Assembly (NCBI GenBank): GCA_002869635.1
Contig: PKUF01000051.1
Location: 1-36,239 of the forward strand
DNA: 36,239 nt
Direction: 5' to 3'
Source of the DNA: Desulfuromonas sp.
Lineage (GTDB): Bacteria; Desulfobacterota; Desulfuromonadia; Desulfuromonadales; BM515
The notes under the pieces are model-generated. The model was not told the DNA's origin. It ran no database searches and saw only the letters and a program-made list of their open reading frames with translations. Each line of letters begins with the position of its first letter. Within the stretch, counting starts at the first letter, position 1. The translations under genes were made by a program, and so were the position numbers. This document shows positions 18,060-27,752 of the stretch, one piece after another.

Positions 18060-19154
18060 CTAGGCAAAGCGGCCACGAACATAGTGCATGCCGGGACGTT
18101 GTTCAGCCCCGCCTTGCAGTTCTAGGTGCAGTAAAATAGCCGATACATCCATAGGTGTCAAGCCACTTTTCCGGGCAATAGTGTCGATATGGCAAGGGGT
18201 TTCGCTGAGCAGGACAAAGACCTTGGCATCGTCCTCATCAAGATTCGCGGCGAAGTTCTGACAGGCACAAACGGAGTGCCGACTCGGCATGGCAGGCCAG
18301 AGTTGCGAAAGGATGTCGCTCGCCTCAGTCACTAAAGAAGCGCCCTCTTTGAGCAATCTGTTCACCCCCTGACTGGTTGGACTGTAGATCGCACCGGGAA
18401 CTGCAAAGACCTCTCGCCCCTGTTCAAGGGCAAAGTCGGCGGTGATCAACGAACCGCTCTCTTGGGCCGCCTCAACAATCAGAACTCCCCGGCAAAGGCC
18501 ACTGATAATCCGATTACGGGCGGGGAAGTGGCCGGCCAAAGGAGCCGTCCCGGGCGGATACTCAGAGATAATCGCCCCGCTTTCGCAGACCCTTTTCGCC
18601 AAAGCGGCATTCTCCTGGGGATAGATCCGATCGATACCACAACCAAGGACCGCGATGGTCTGCCCTTCAACATCAAGAGCCCCAAGATGAGCTGCCGTGT
18701 CAACCCCCCGGGCGAGCCCGCTAACGATCTCGATATCGTGGCGGGCGAGATCGCTGGCAAGTTCTCGGGTCAGACGCAGACCGGGATCTGAAGCATGGCG
18801 TGCTCCGACGATGGCCAGACTATCTTGACAGGGGAGAGTGCCGCGCAGGTAGAGCAGCGCAGGGGGGTCAGGAATTGCCGCAAGGGGCGGAGGATAGTCG
18901 TCGTCATCGAAAGCAAGGAGGCGAACTGAAAGGGGGTCAAGGCGACGACGCGCCTCCGTAAGTCGGCGGTCATCGGGGGCAAGACGAGCAGCGGTCACCT
19001 TCTCACGTATGCTCGCCTTTTCACGCCAAGCCCGATTTGAGGCTGCAAGAACATCATCAATCGTTCCGAAGGCGCTGTAGAGTCGCCGAATACCGACCCG
19101 TCCAAGACCGGGCGTCAGATGCAGGCGCAGCCATGCTAGTTCCGTCCTCGTCAT
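18060..19154 (-). CDS. dprA: DNA processing protein DprA (Smf)
   Basis: LALTPGLGRVGIRRL-like N-terminus; AIVGARHASDPGLRLTRELASDLARHDIEIVSGLARGVDTAAHLGAL...AVLGCGIDRIYPQEN...ISEYPPGTAPLAGHFPARNRIISGLCRGVLIVEA. Confidence 0.95.
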   Translation of the reverse strand: MTRTELAWLRLHLTPGLGRVGIRRLYSAFGTIDDVLAASNRAWREKASIREKVTAARLAPDDRRLTEARRRLDPLSVRLLAFDDDDYPPPLAAIPDPPALLYLRGTLPCQDSLAIVGARHASDPGLRLTRELASDLARHDIEIVSGLARGVDTAAHLGALDVEGQTIAVLGCGIDRIYPQENAALAKRVCESGAIISEYPPGTAPLAGHFPARNRIISGLCRGVLIVEAAQESGSLITADFALEQGREVFAVPGAIYSPTSQGVNRLLKEGASLVTEASDILSQLWPAMPSRHSVCACQNFAANLDEDDAKVFVLLSETPCHIDTIARKSGLTPMDVSAILLHLELQGGAEQRPGMHYVRGRFA

Positions 19155-19170
19155 GAATCCCCCCCCAGGG

Positions 19171-19205
19171 AAAAAGACGGCCGCCAGAAACGTTTCTGGC
19201 GGCCG
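19171..19205 (-). terminator. intrinsic terminator between LysM gene and dprA
   Basis: perfect 28-bp palindrome CGGCCGCCAGAAACGTTTCTGGCGGCCG (19178-19205) followed on minus strand by TCTTTTT. Confidence 0.8.
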
Positions 19206-19211
19206 CTGAGA

Positions 19212-20258
19212 TCAGAAGGTGATGGTGGCGAACTGGTCGCCGGGATAGATGGGATCGTGGACTGTAAGAATCAGGATTGAGGCGCTGTGTGGAAGGGTCT
19301 CGATGACAATGGCATCCCCCATCTCGACGTCAGGGAGGACAGGTCCCTTCCCCTGACCGAGAAGTGCCCGATCTGTCGCCTGACGAGGGCGAAAAACACG
19401 CAGTCGATTGCCGCGAACCAGACCGTCATCACTCCCTTTGTCGATGTAGACCACGTCCTTTTCGCTGTAGATGGCGCGGTTATCTTGGGCGGTCACGATG
19501 TTGCCGGAGATTTCCTTGTCAGTATGAGCTTCCTTGACACTGTTGATCGCATCCTGGAACGGCCTCAGGTAGTGACCACGCTGGATCTCACGGCTGGCAT
19601 CGGTGACAACTGCAGTTGCCACCTCAGCATTGATACTACGAATCTCGAGTGTCCCGACATTTTCGTAGCGAAAACCAAACGGCTGCTGTGTCACCGGATG
19701 AGAAACCGCTTCACCGAGGTTAAAGATCGAGAACTCTTCCCCTAGGGACAACATCGACAGATCGGGAACGCTAACAAAAGCGGTATCCCCCTCGGTGAGC
19801 AAGATGCGGTTGTCGGTCGAATCGACAATCCTTCCGACCACATCAAGTTCCTCAGCCGTGATAAAGCCGATCCCCGGGGTGGTGAGCTTATACGTATGGA
19901 CAGGCATCGGCTCAGCGGGCGGTTCTACCGGCGCAGGGGGAGGCGGAACCTCAACGACCTCAGGCTCGGGTTCAGGGGCCGGAGGCGGCGTGACAGGCTC
20001 AGGAGCAACCGGAACAATCTCAATCCGGCCATCATAGATGTGAAGAGTCTGTCCGGGGTAGATAAAGTGGGGATTGCTGATCGCCGGGTTGTTTGCCCAA
20101 AGGCTCGGCCAATAGTAGGGGTCTTTCATAAACTTTTGGCTGATGCCCCAAAGGGTATCCCCTTCTTTGACAACATAGACTTGAGGCTCTTCGGCAGGAG
20201 CGACCAGAGGTGTCATGAGAATAAGGAGCAGGGCGAGAAGAAGGTTTCGCGTTTTCAT
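19212..20258 (-). CDS. secreted LysM-domain protein
   Basis: signal peptide MKTRNLLLALLLILMTPLVAPAEE; LysM YVVKEGDTLWGISQKFMKDPYYWPSLWANNPAISNPHFIYPGQTLHIYD; Pro-rich linker. Confidence 0.9.
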   Translation of the reverse strand: MKTRNLLLALLLILMTPLVAPAEEPQVYVVKEGDTLWGISQKFMKDPYYWPSLWANNPAISNPHFIYPGQTLHIYDGRIEIVPVAPEPVTPPPAPEPEPEVVEVPPPPAPVEPPAEPMPVHTYKLTTPGIGFITAEELDVVGRIVDSTDNRILLTEGDTAFVSVPDLSMLSLGEEFSIFNLGEAVSHPVTQQPFGFRYENVGTLEIRSINAEVATAVVTDASREIQRGHYLRPFQDAINSVKEAHTDKEISGNIVTAQDNRAIYSEKDVVYIDKGSDDGLVRGNRLRVFRPRQATDRALLGQGKGPVLPDVEMGDAIVIETLPHSASILILTVHDPIYPGDQFATITF

Positions 20259-20947
20259 CGGACTCCCTCGGCGGAAGGTGGCGACGGCAGGAAAAGTTCC
20301 TTCGCTTTGGCAGCGGCAGAGCTTTGCGGAAAGCGATCGCGCAGGGTGGAGAGGGTCACCCCAGCCTCTGCCATCTGGTCAAGCTGACGCAGGGAGAGGG
20401 CGAGGTGGAGCAAGGCATCAGGAAGCTTCGGTGACTGAGGATAGCGGGACTCAAGTTCCTCATAGCTGTCAATCGCTTTGGAATAGAGAGCCTGAGCGAA
20501 ATACGCCTCGCTACGCCAGAAGAGGGCGTTGGCGGCGTAGGGATTGCCGGGAAAGAGGGTCAAGAAGGAGTCGAAGGCTGACGCAGCCTCGGGGTAACGC
20601 CCTGCGGTGTAGGCGGCAAACGCGCCGCGGTAGACATCGGTCGGGGTCAGGTCGGCATTGTTGCCATCCACCGTGACAGGCGCTTTCACCGCAACTTGCG
20701 CCGGAGGTGCTGAAACAGATGGGGTGCCGCGCAGAGCGTCAAGTGCTTGCTGCTGATCGTGCAACCTCGCTTCAAGAAGAAGAAGGTTGTCTTGGAGTTG
20801 GTTGACACGATTGATTAACGCTTCTTGCTCACCTCGCAATCGATCCAGCCCGGCAACCGAGATATTATGACCAGGTGCAACAGGAGCACAGGCGCCAAGA
20901 AGGGATAATGAGACAACAAGAAGCGTGGCCTTAAAGCGCTTGATCAC
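20255..20947 (-). CDS. YbgF/CpoB-like tetratricopeptide lipoprotein
   Basis: lipobox LSLLGACAP; coiled coil; YRGAFAAYTAGRYPEAASAFDSFLTLFPGNPYAANALFWRSEAYFAQ...; GTG start at 20947. Confidence 0.85.
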   Translation of the reverse strand: MIKRFKATLLVVSLSLLGACAPVAPGHNISVAGLDRLRGEQEALINRVNQLQDNLLLLEARLHDQQQALDALRGTPSVSAPPAQVAVKAPVTVDGNNADLTPTDVYRGAFAAYTAGRYPEAASAFDSFLTLFPGNPYAANALFWRSEAYFAQALYSKAIDSYEELESRYPQSPKLPDALLHLALSLRQLDQMAEAGVTLSTLRDRFPQSSAAAKAKELFLPSPPSAEGVR

Positions 20948-21001
20948 GAGCCTCTCCAAAAGACGAATTAAAGGTTTCGAAAAAACGTAAATTGCCCTAA
21001 A

Positions 21002-21028
21002 ATTATAGGGAATTCCTACCCCTGTCAA
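21002..21028 (-). promoter_or_regulatory. sigma70-like promoter for ybgF/LysM transcription unit
   Basis: minus strand TTGACA (21028-21023), 15-nt spacer, TATAAT (21007-21002). Confidence 0.6.
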
Positions 21029-21095
21029 GGTCAAACCAGTCCCTGTTTCTACAGTGCTCCCCCTCTCAAGAGCGCAAAAAAGGAGTATCAGAACA

Positions 21096-22319
21096 ATGTC
21101 GCGAACCGTGGAGCTGCTCGCCCCCGCCGGTGATTCGGAAAAGCTGACAACCGCCTTGGCCTATGGTGCCGATGCGGTCTATCTCGGTGCTCCCCGCTTT
21201 GGCCTCCGCGCCCAGGCTGGCAATTTTGATCGTGAGGCCCTAAAAGAAGCAATCGAGAAGGTACATGAACAGGGGAAGAGACTCTACCTCACCCTGAACG
21301 CCTTCCTTCGCCCCGGTGAGATAACCGAGCTCGAAACGACCCTTGAGGAACTGCGCCCCTTGGGGGTCGACGCCTACATCGTCGCCGATACCGGAGTCCT
21401 TGAGACGGTGCGCCGGATCGACCCTCAGCGCCCCCTGCACCTCTCGACACAGGCCAACACCACCAATGCGGCCGCCGTCCGCTTCTGGCAACAAGTGGGG
21501 GTAAGTCGGATCAATCTCGCCCGTGAACTCTCGCTGGAGGAGATCCGCCAGGTTCGGGCCGGCTGTACAGCAGACCTAGAAGTCTTTGTCCACGGCGCCA
21601 TGTGCGTCGCCTACTCCGGGCGTTGTTTGCTTTCGGCGGCACTAACCGGAAGAAACGCCAACGCCGGGGCCTGTGCTCACCCGTGCCGTTGGGAGTATAC
21701 CCTGCAGGAAAAGAGCCGCCCCGGCGAAATTTTCACCCTTGCCGAGGACGAGCGGGGGAGTTACCTGTTCAACAGTCGCGATCTCTGCCTGATTGAGCAT
21801 CTGCCGGCGCTGTTGGACGCAGGGGTCGATAGCTTCAAAATCGAAGGGCGCATGAAGAGTCGCTACTACCTGGCGGCGGTGCTACGAGTCTACCGCGCCG
21901 CTCTTGATGCGACCCTCGCCAATCCGGACGAATTTGCTCTTGATCCCCTCTGGCGTGAGGAGCTCGACAAGGTGAGTCATCGCCCTTACGACAGCGGCTT
22001 TCTCTTCCCCGGTGCGGCGCAAGAAGGGCGGGTTCACGCCGCCGATTCACACTACAGGCGCAGCCACGACTTCATCGGGATCGTGCATACCGTCGATGAC
22101 AAGGGATGGGGGGACGTGGAGGGACGTAACCGCTTCTTTGTCGGAGAAACGATTGAACTGATCGGACCGGCAATGCGGCAACAATCGTTTGTGGTTGAAC
22201 AGGCCCTCACGCAGGAGGGAGCCCCCCTGCCAGTGGTCCAGCCGAACGCTCGGGTGCGCATCAAGCTGCCGCCCAAGGCCGAGCCGGGTGACCTACTACG
22301 TCGCCGATCGAAAGCGTAA
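21096..22319 (+). CDS. peptidase U32 family protein (TrhP/YegQ-like tRNA hydroxylation type)
   Basis: VELLAPAGDSEKLTTALAYGADAVYLGAPRFGLRAQAGNFD...FVHGAMCVAYSGRCLLSAALTGRNANAGACAHPCRW...SFKIEGRMKS. Confidence 0.92.
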   Translation: MSRTVELLAPAGDSEKLTTALAYGADAVYLGAPRFGLRAQAGNFDREALKEAIEKVHEQGKRLYLTLNAFLRPGEITELETTLEELRPLGVDAYIVADTGVLETVRRIDPQRPLHLSTQANTTNAAAVRFWQQVGVSRINLARELSLEEIRQVRAGCTADLEVFVHGAMCVAYSGRCLLSAALTGRNANAGACAHPCRWEYTLQEKSRPGEIFTLAEDERGSYLFNSRDLCLIEHLPALLDAGVDSFKIEGRMKSRYYLAAVLRVYRAALDATLANPDEFALDPLWREELDKVSHRPYDSGFLFPGAAQEGRVHAADSHYRRSHDFIGIVHTVDDKGWGDVEGRNRFFVGETIELIGPAMRQQSFVVEQALTQEGAPLPVVQPNARVRIKLPPKAEPGDLLRRRSKA

Positions 22320-22356
22320 TGGCGAAAAACACGGGCGGTCTCCGCTTAGAGCAGCG

Positions 22357-24555
22357 CTAGAGCATATCGAGGGGATCGACGTCGATGGCGAGAGCCACCC
22401 CGGCAGGTAGGCCCCGGCGCAGCTCCGGCAGATGATCGAGTAGCCGTTGCAGCACGGACCGTTGCGATGCCTTGAGGAGGATCTGCATCCGGCTTTTTCC
22501 GCGCAGACGCGCAAAGGGACAAGGGGCAGGGCCGAGGATCTCGACAGCGTCACGACTACGCTCCATCAGGACGGTGGCGAGGCGGGTCGCACCCTCTTCA
22601 ACCCGACGCGGATCGTTGCCAGCGAGGATCAGGTTGACGAGAAAACCGAACGGGGGGTAGCCGAGAACCTGCCGAGCAGCGAGCTCCTGCTCGGCAAAGC
22701 GGGGGTAATCGTGTGCCGCAGCGCAGAGAATCGCCTCATGCTCCGGGTGGTAGGTCTGGATCATCACCGTCCCGGGACGCTCTCCCCGCCCCGCTCTCCC
22801 GGCGACCTGAGTCAACAGCGAGAACGTGCGTTCACTGCTGCGAAAGTCGGGAAAATTGAGGGTGGTGTCGGCCTGAACGACCCCAACCAGGGTCACCCCA
22901 GGGAAATCGTGTCCCTTGGCGATCATTTGGGTGCCGATGAGGATATCGACCTCGCCGGCGAGAATGGCATCGAGCATCTGCTGGTGCCGCCCCCGACCGG
23001 CGGTGGTGTCGCGGTCCATGCGCATCAGCCTCGCCTCGGGGTAGAGACGAGCGAGCTCCTCCTCCACCCGCTCGGTCCCGGCGCCGTACGGCATCAGCTG
23101 GCTGCCGCCGCAGCCGGGGCAGGGGTCGGGGGGGCGCTGGTCATAATCACAGTAGTGACAGCGCAAGCGCCGGCTCTTGAGGTGGTAGGTGAGGGTGATT
23201 TCGCAGTTGGGGCAGTGGCAGGTGGTGCCACAATCGCTGCAGAGCAGATACGGAGCGTAACCGCGGCGATTGAGCAGCAACAGCGCCTGCTCCCCCCGTT
23301 CGAGGGTCGCCGTCAGCGCCTCCTGCAGCGGTGCGGCGAGCAGAGCGTTGGCGTGACCGCGCAGATCGAGAATCTCAACGCTCGGTAGCGGGCGACCGGC
23401 GACTCGGCCGTGCAGTGGCAGGTAACCGGTCTGGCCGCTCTGTGCCCGCTGGTAGGTGGTGAGCGCCGGGGTGGCGCTGCCGAGCAGGACTGTTGCCTTC
23501 TGCAACTGGCCGCGCCAGAGGGCGAGGTCGCGGGCGTGATAGCGAAATCCCTCCCCCTGCTTGTAGCTCGCTTCGTGTTCCTCATCGACAACGATAATCC
23601 CCGGCTGGGTCAACGGCGCGAAGACCGCCGAGCGGGCACCGATAACGATCTCGGCCTCGCCTCGGGCGATGCGGCGCCAGGCGTCGTAACGCTCGCCGTC
23701 GGAGAGCCCCGAGTGTAGCACCGCGATGCGGATGGCACTGTCGCTGAATCGAGCCCGAAAGCGTCCGACCAGTTGCGGCGTCAGGGCGATCTCTGGCACC
23801 AGCACCAGCGCCTGTTTGCCGGCGGCGAGGGCGCAGGCGATGCTGCGCAGGTAGACTTCGGTCTTGCCGCTGCCGGTGACGCCGTGTAGGAGGAAAGGGG
23901 AGAATCCTCCCGTTTCTAACGCCGCGGTGATGGCGCTGAGCGCCTGCTCTTGCTCATCGCTCGGGGTGACCGGATGATCGGCGGGGATGGCGAGGTCGCG
24001 AAAGGGGTCGCGTTCGCGCTCCTCTTCGTGCACGCGGATCAGGCCGAGCTCCTCAAGGCGCTTCAGCACCGTCTGGGGATGGGGGAAATGGGCGCGCAGG
24101 TCGCTGGCGCGGCAAGGGCCGTGCTGGCGCAGATAGGTCAAAATATCCCGCTGCCGTTCGCCCCGAGGGGCTTCTTCGCCGGGGCTGGCGTTGTAGACCT
24201 TCTCGCGCAGGATCTTCACCCCTCCTTTTTTCTCGCCGAGACCGGCGGGGAGGGCGCAGCGGATCACCTCTCCCGGCGGGTGGCGATAGTAGTGGGCAAC
24301 CTGACGAAAGAAAGGGACGAGTTCGGGGGCAAAGAGCGGTTCGCTGTCGAGCAGACGAGAAATCGGTTTGAGCTTCTCTGCTTCACCGGGGGCGATGGCG
24401 AGAAGATAGCCGACAACCCGGCGAGGGCCCAAGGGAACCTCGACCCGCATGCCGATCTGCGCCTGCGTCTGCAGCTCTTCGGGGAGGAGATAGGAGAGCG
24501 GCTGCGGCAGTGGTGCGGCGACAGCGACAGTGGCGACGAGGGTCTCTGGAGTCAT
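22357..24555 (-). CDS. priA: primosomal protein N' (helicase PriA)
   Basis: LLHGVTGSGKTEVYLRSIACALAAGKQALVLVPEIALTPQLVGRF...VVDEEHEASYKQ...CHYCDYDQRPPDPCPGCGG...LIGTQMIAKGHDFPGVTLVGV...QVAGRAGRGERPG. Confidence 0.96.
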   Translation of the reverse strand: MTPETLVATVAVAAPLPQPLSYLLPEELQTQAQIGMRVEVPLGPRRVVGYLLAIAPGEAEKLKPISRLLDSEPLFAPELVPFFRQVAHYYRHPPGEVIRCALPAGLGEKKGGVKILREKVYNASPGEEAPRGERQRDILTYLRQHGPCRASDLRAHFPHPQTVLKRLEELGLIRVHEEERERDPFRDLAIPADHPVTPSDEQEQALSAITAALETGGFSPFLLHGVTGSGKTEVYLRSIACALAAGKQALVLVPEIALTPQLVGRFRARFSDSAIRIAVLHSGLSDGERYDAWRRIARGEAEIVIGARSAVFAPLTQPGIIVVDEEHEASYKQGEGFRYHARDLALWRGQLQKATVLLGSATPALTTYQRAQSGQTGYLPLHGRVAGRPLPSVEILDLRGHANALLAAPLQEALTATLERGEQALLLLNRRGYAPYLLCSDCGTTCHCPNCEITLTYHLKSRRLRCHYCDYDQRPPDPCPGCGGSQLMPYGAGTERVEEELARLYPEARLMRMDRDTTAGRGRHQQMLDAILAGEVDILIGTQMIAKGHDFPGVTLVGVVQADTTLNFPDFRSSERTFSLLTQVAGRAGRGERPGTVMIQTYHPEHEAILCAAAHDYPRFAEQELAARQVLGYPPFGFLVNLILAGNDPRRVEEGATRLATVLMERSRDAVEILGPAPCPFARLRGKSRMQILLKASQRSVLQRLLDHLPELRRGLPAGVALAIDVDPLDML

Positions 24556-24570
24556 GAGTGTGAGCACGAG

Positions 24571-24596
24571 AGCGGGACGGCGATGGCCGTCCCGCT
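24571..24596. repeat. 11-bp inverted repeat between fprA-like gene and priA
   Basis: AGCGGGACGGC-GATG-GCCGTCCCGCT; no strong T-tract. Confidence 0.75.
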
Positions 24597-24609
24597 TTGC
24601 GTTGAGGGG

Positions 24610-25806
24610 TTACTGGGGGGAGAGGAGTTCGTTGGCGACAGCGGCGCCGAACTCGTGGCAGTGAGCAAGATCTTCGTCGGTCGGGGTGAAGCGCAAAGTC
24701 AGCCCTTCGGTGGCGAGGCTGAACTTGAGCCCTTTGAGGCGCTCTTCCACCAGCTTGACCGCCTCACCGCTCCAGCCGTAGGTACCAAAGACCGCTGCCA
24801 CATTCCGCTTGGGGGTGACGCTGGAGAGAAGGGCCAGAGCGTTCCAGACCGGCCCCGGCGCGTCGCGGTTGATGGTCGGGGTGCCGATTAAAAGCATGTC
24901 GGCTCGCTCCATCTCATCGCGCAGGTCGCTCTCGCGCGGATCGACCAGCGACATCTCCACCACCTCCATCCCCTGTTTCTCAAGGGTCTCGCGGATAGTT
25001 GCTCCCATCTTACGGGTGTTGCCGTGGGGCGAGAGGGTTAACAGCAGAACTCGCGGATGGGCACTCTCGGGCGGCGGGGCGGCCCAGCGCCAGTAGCTAT
25101 CAAGAACGGCCTGGGGGTTGCGGCGCAGAATCGGCCCGTGCGAGGGGCAGAGCAGGCGCAAGGGGAGGTTGTCGAGTTTGGCCAGCGCTTCGCGGATCTT
25201 CTCCTTGAAGGGGCGCATAATGTTGTCGAAATAGAAGTGAAAATCGAAGGAGAAGTCGGGGATCTCGTCGTCGAAGAGGCTGCGCGAGCAGTAGTGAGCT
25301 CCGAAGGCGTCACAGGAAAAGAGGATCTCATCCTCGACGAGATAGGTGAACATGGTGTCAGGCCAGTGCAGATACGGCGCGAGGATGAAACGAAGGGTTC
25401 GTCCACCGAGGTCGATCTCATCGCCGTCGGTGACAACATGGGCGTTGAAGGGGTGATTAAGCTGCTGGCGCAAGAAGTTTTCAGCGGCACGGCTGCAGTA
25501 GACCGGAATCTCCGGGTTTATCTCGAGCAGGCGGCGCAGCGCCCCCGAGTGGTCGGGCTCGGTATGATTGATCACCACCAGATCGATGGCGGCGGGGTCA
25601 ACCTGCGGCGCAAGGTCGGTGAAAAATTCGTCACTGAACATCCCCTTGACAGTGTCAATGAGGGCAAGCTTCTTCTCGCCACGGACGAGGTACGAGTTGT
25701 AGGTGGTGCCGTTGTGGGTCGGAAAGAGCTCGTCGAAGACCCGCAGCTGCGGGTGTTTGACGCCGACCCAATGCACCCCGGGAACGATCTCAACGGGTGT
25801 GGACAT
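24610..25806 (-). CDS. fprA: FprA-family A-type flavoprotein (flavo-diiron protein)
   Basis: diiron ligands NHTEPDHSG, LHWPDTM, SCDAFGAH, SHGPILR; C-terminal flavodoxin-like LLTLSPHGNTRKMG...LIGTPTINRDAPGPVWNAL. Confidence 0.93.
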   Translation of the reverse strand: MSTPVEIVPGVHWVGVKHPQLRVFDELFPTHNGTTYNSYLVRGEKKLALIDTVKGMFSDEFFTDLAPQVDPAAIDLVVINHTEPDHSGALRRLLEINPEIPVYCSRAAENFLRQQLNHPFNAHVVTDGDEIDLGGRTLRFILAPYLHWPDTMFTYLVEDEILFSCDAFGAHYCSRSLFDDEIPDFSFDFHFYFDNIMRPFKEKIREALAKLDNLPLRLLCPSHGPILRRNPQAVLDSYWRWAAPPPESAHPRVLLLTLSPHGNTRKMGATIRETLEKQGMEVVEMSLVDPRESDLRDEMERADMLLIGTPTINRDAPGPVWNALALLSSVTPKRNVAAVFGTYGWSGEAVKLVEERLKGLKFSLATEGLTLRFTPTDEDLAHCHEFGAAVANELLSPQ

Positions 25807-25836
25807 GGGACAACTCCTTGGAACGGATCAACAGAT

Positions 25837-26859
25837 TCATTGAGTGTCGCAGCTACCGAGACAGGCGAGGAGGCGATCTACCTCCTGCATCAGAGTGGCG
25901 AAGCCCTCGCCGGTCAGGCTCTGGGCGCCATCGCAGAGCGCCTTGTCGGGATCGGGATGGACCTCGACCATGATTCCGTGCGCGCCGGCGACCAGCGCTG
26001 CTTTGGTCATCACCGGGACGAGGGTTCGTTTGCCGGTGGCGTGGCTCGGATCGACAATGATCGGCAGATGGCTCAGTTCGCGGATCAGTGGGACCACCGA
26101 GAGATCGAGGGTGTTGCGGGTCGCCCGCTCAAAGGTGCGGATCCCCCGTTCGCAGAGAACGACCTGGCCGTTCCCTTCGGCGACGATGTACTCGGCCGCC
26201 GCGAGGAATTCCTCAATGGTAGCGCTCATCCCCCGCTTGAGCAGGACCGGAACGTCGAGCTTGCCGACCTCTTTGAGCAGGTCGAAGTTTTGCATGTTGC
26301 GGGCGCCGATCTGCAGAATGTCGGCGTAGCGGCAGACGTCATCGAGCTGCTCGATCCGCATCACCTCGGTGATGACCGGCAGTCCTGACTCGTCTCCGGC
26401 CAGCCGCAGGTACTTGAGCCCTTCGACCCCAAGCCCCTGGAAGGAGTGGGGGCCGGTGCGGGGTTTGAAGGCGCCGCCGCGCAGGATCTTTCCCCCGGCC
26501 GCCTTGACCTGCTGGGCGGCGGTGAGCATCTGCTCCTCACTCTCAATGGAGCAGGGACCGGCGATCATCACCGGAGCGTTCTCCCCCCCGATGAGGACAC
26601 CGCCGGCGTCGACCACCGTTGGGGCGGGGTGGAAGTCGCGGGAGACCATCTTGTAGGGTTTGCTGACGTGAATGACGTCGCGCACACCGGCAAGTTCACG
26701 AATTGAACTGTCATCGACATATCCCTGATTGCCGAGGACGCCGATAGCGGTCCGTTCACTGCCGGGGATCGGCTCGGCGCGCAACCCGAGAGCCTTGACG
26801 GCGGCTTCAACCGCTTCAATTTCGCTGGCGCTGGCTTGATGGTGCATAACGATGAGCAT
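25837..26859 (-). CDS. aroF: 3-deoxy-7-phosphoheptulonate synthase
   Basis: [25 protein letters not shown]...[52 protein letters not shown]...[15 protein letters not shown]. Confidence 0.95.
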   Translation of the reverse strand: MLIVMHHQASASEIEAVEAAVKALGLRAEPIPGSERTAIGVLGNQGYVDDSSIRELAGVRDVIHVSKPYKMVSRDFHPAPTVVDAGGVLIGGENAPVMIAGPCSIESEEQMLTAAQQVKAAGGKILRGGAFKPRTGPHSFQGLGVEGLKYLRLAGDESGLPVITEVMRIEQLDDVCRYADILQIGARNMQNFDLLKEVGKLDVPVLLKRGMSATIEEFLAAAEYIVAEGNGQVVLCERGIRTFERATRNTLDLSVVPLIRELSHLPIIVDPSHATGKRTLVPVMTKAALVAGAHGIMVEVHPDPDKALCDGAQSLTGEGFATLMQEVDRLLACLGSCDTQ

Positions 26860-27056
26860 GGGAATCGACTCCTTGATGCGTCATAAAAAGCGAAGTGTTT
26901 TAGGTAAAGACTAACTTTAGACCTCTACCAAAGAGAAAACAATCCCTTTCCCTAAAAGGAGCGCGAGAAAAGAGGCAATCTGCTGCCGGGTGCGATTGCG
27001 AAAAGCAGGATGCTGTGCTAGGTTGGCGACAATCACCTGAAGGAGGAATTCTCTCT

Positions 27057-27752
27057 ATGACTCAACGGGTTCTGGAGATCCGGTCCCCCCGTTATATACC
27101 CCCGGGGGCCCTCGACACCGGGCGTAACATTGATGATTTTTTCCCGAAAGAGCAGCCCCTGGCCCTGGAGATAGGCTGTGGCATCGGTGACTTTATTTTG
27201 CAACGGGCCCAGCAGCAGCCACGGGTCAATTTTCTTGCCATCGACATCTATAACAAAGGGTGTCTCAAAACCTGCCGTCGCATTGATGAGGCCGAACTCG
27301 ACAATGTGCGGGTCATGCGCATCGAGGCGCGGCAGCTCTTTAGTGATCACCTAGCACCACAAAGCCTGACGGCGATCTACATCAATTGCCCTGATCCTTG
27401 GCCTAAGAAGCGACATCGAAGCCGGCGCCTGGTCAGTCCGACATTTCTCGACCTTGTCGCCCCCTATCTACAGCCGCAGGGGGAACTTTTCTTCGCCACT
27501 GACTTTACCGACTATGCCGAGCAGGTGGCCGAGTTCGTCCCCGACCTGAAGAGTTTTACCAATTGCTGTGCGACGCCAATCGTCACCGATCTGACGAACT
27601 ATCCGGTTTCAAAATATATGCGACGGTTTCTCGATCTCGGACAGCCGATCTACTACGCACATTTGCGCCGCCGTGATAACCTGCCGTTGACCGAGTCGGC
27701 CGAAGTGCCGCAAGGGTTCCGGGCACGTTGGGGAGCGGCAATCAATGACTGA
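27057..27752 (+). CDS. trmB: tRNA (guanine-N7-)-methyltransferase
   Basis: ALEIGCGIGDFILQRAQQQPRVNFLAIDIYNKG...IYINCPDPWPKKRHRSRRLV...FATDFTDYA; RBS AAGGAGGAATT. Confidence 0.92.
   Translation: MTQRVLEIRSPRYIPPGALDTGRNIDDFFPKEQPLALEIGCGIGDFILQRAQQQPRVNFLAIDIYNKGCLKTCRRIDEAELDNVRVMRIEARQLFSDHLAPQSLTAIYINCPDPWPKKRHRSRRLVSPTFLDLVAPYLQPQGELFFATDFTDYAEQVAEFVPDLKSFTNCCATPIVTDLTNYPVSKYMRRFLDLGQPIYYAHLRRRDNLPLTESAEVPQGFRARWGAAIND

Noticed and set aside
22447-24891. Two 313-aa plus-strand ORFs opposite priA (22447..23388 and 23950..24891)
   Set aside because: Antisense to a clearly conserved PriA; low-complexity Gly/Ala/Arg-rich shadow translations.
25057-26388. 443-aa plus-strand ORF opposite fprA and aroF
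   Set aside because: Spans two well-supported minus-strand genes and their gap; composition is typical of antisense shadow ORFs in GC-rich DNA and no recognisable domain is visible.
26860-27056. ~197-bp gap between aroF and trmB as an RNA regulator (e.g. attenuator of aroF)
   Set aside because: No Trp/Tyr/Phe-rich leader peptide, terminator/antiterminator pair or conserved riboswitch motif could be recognised by eye.
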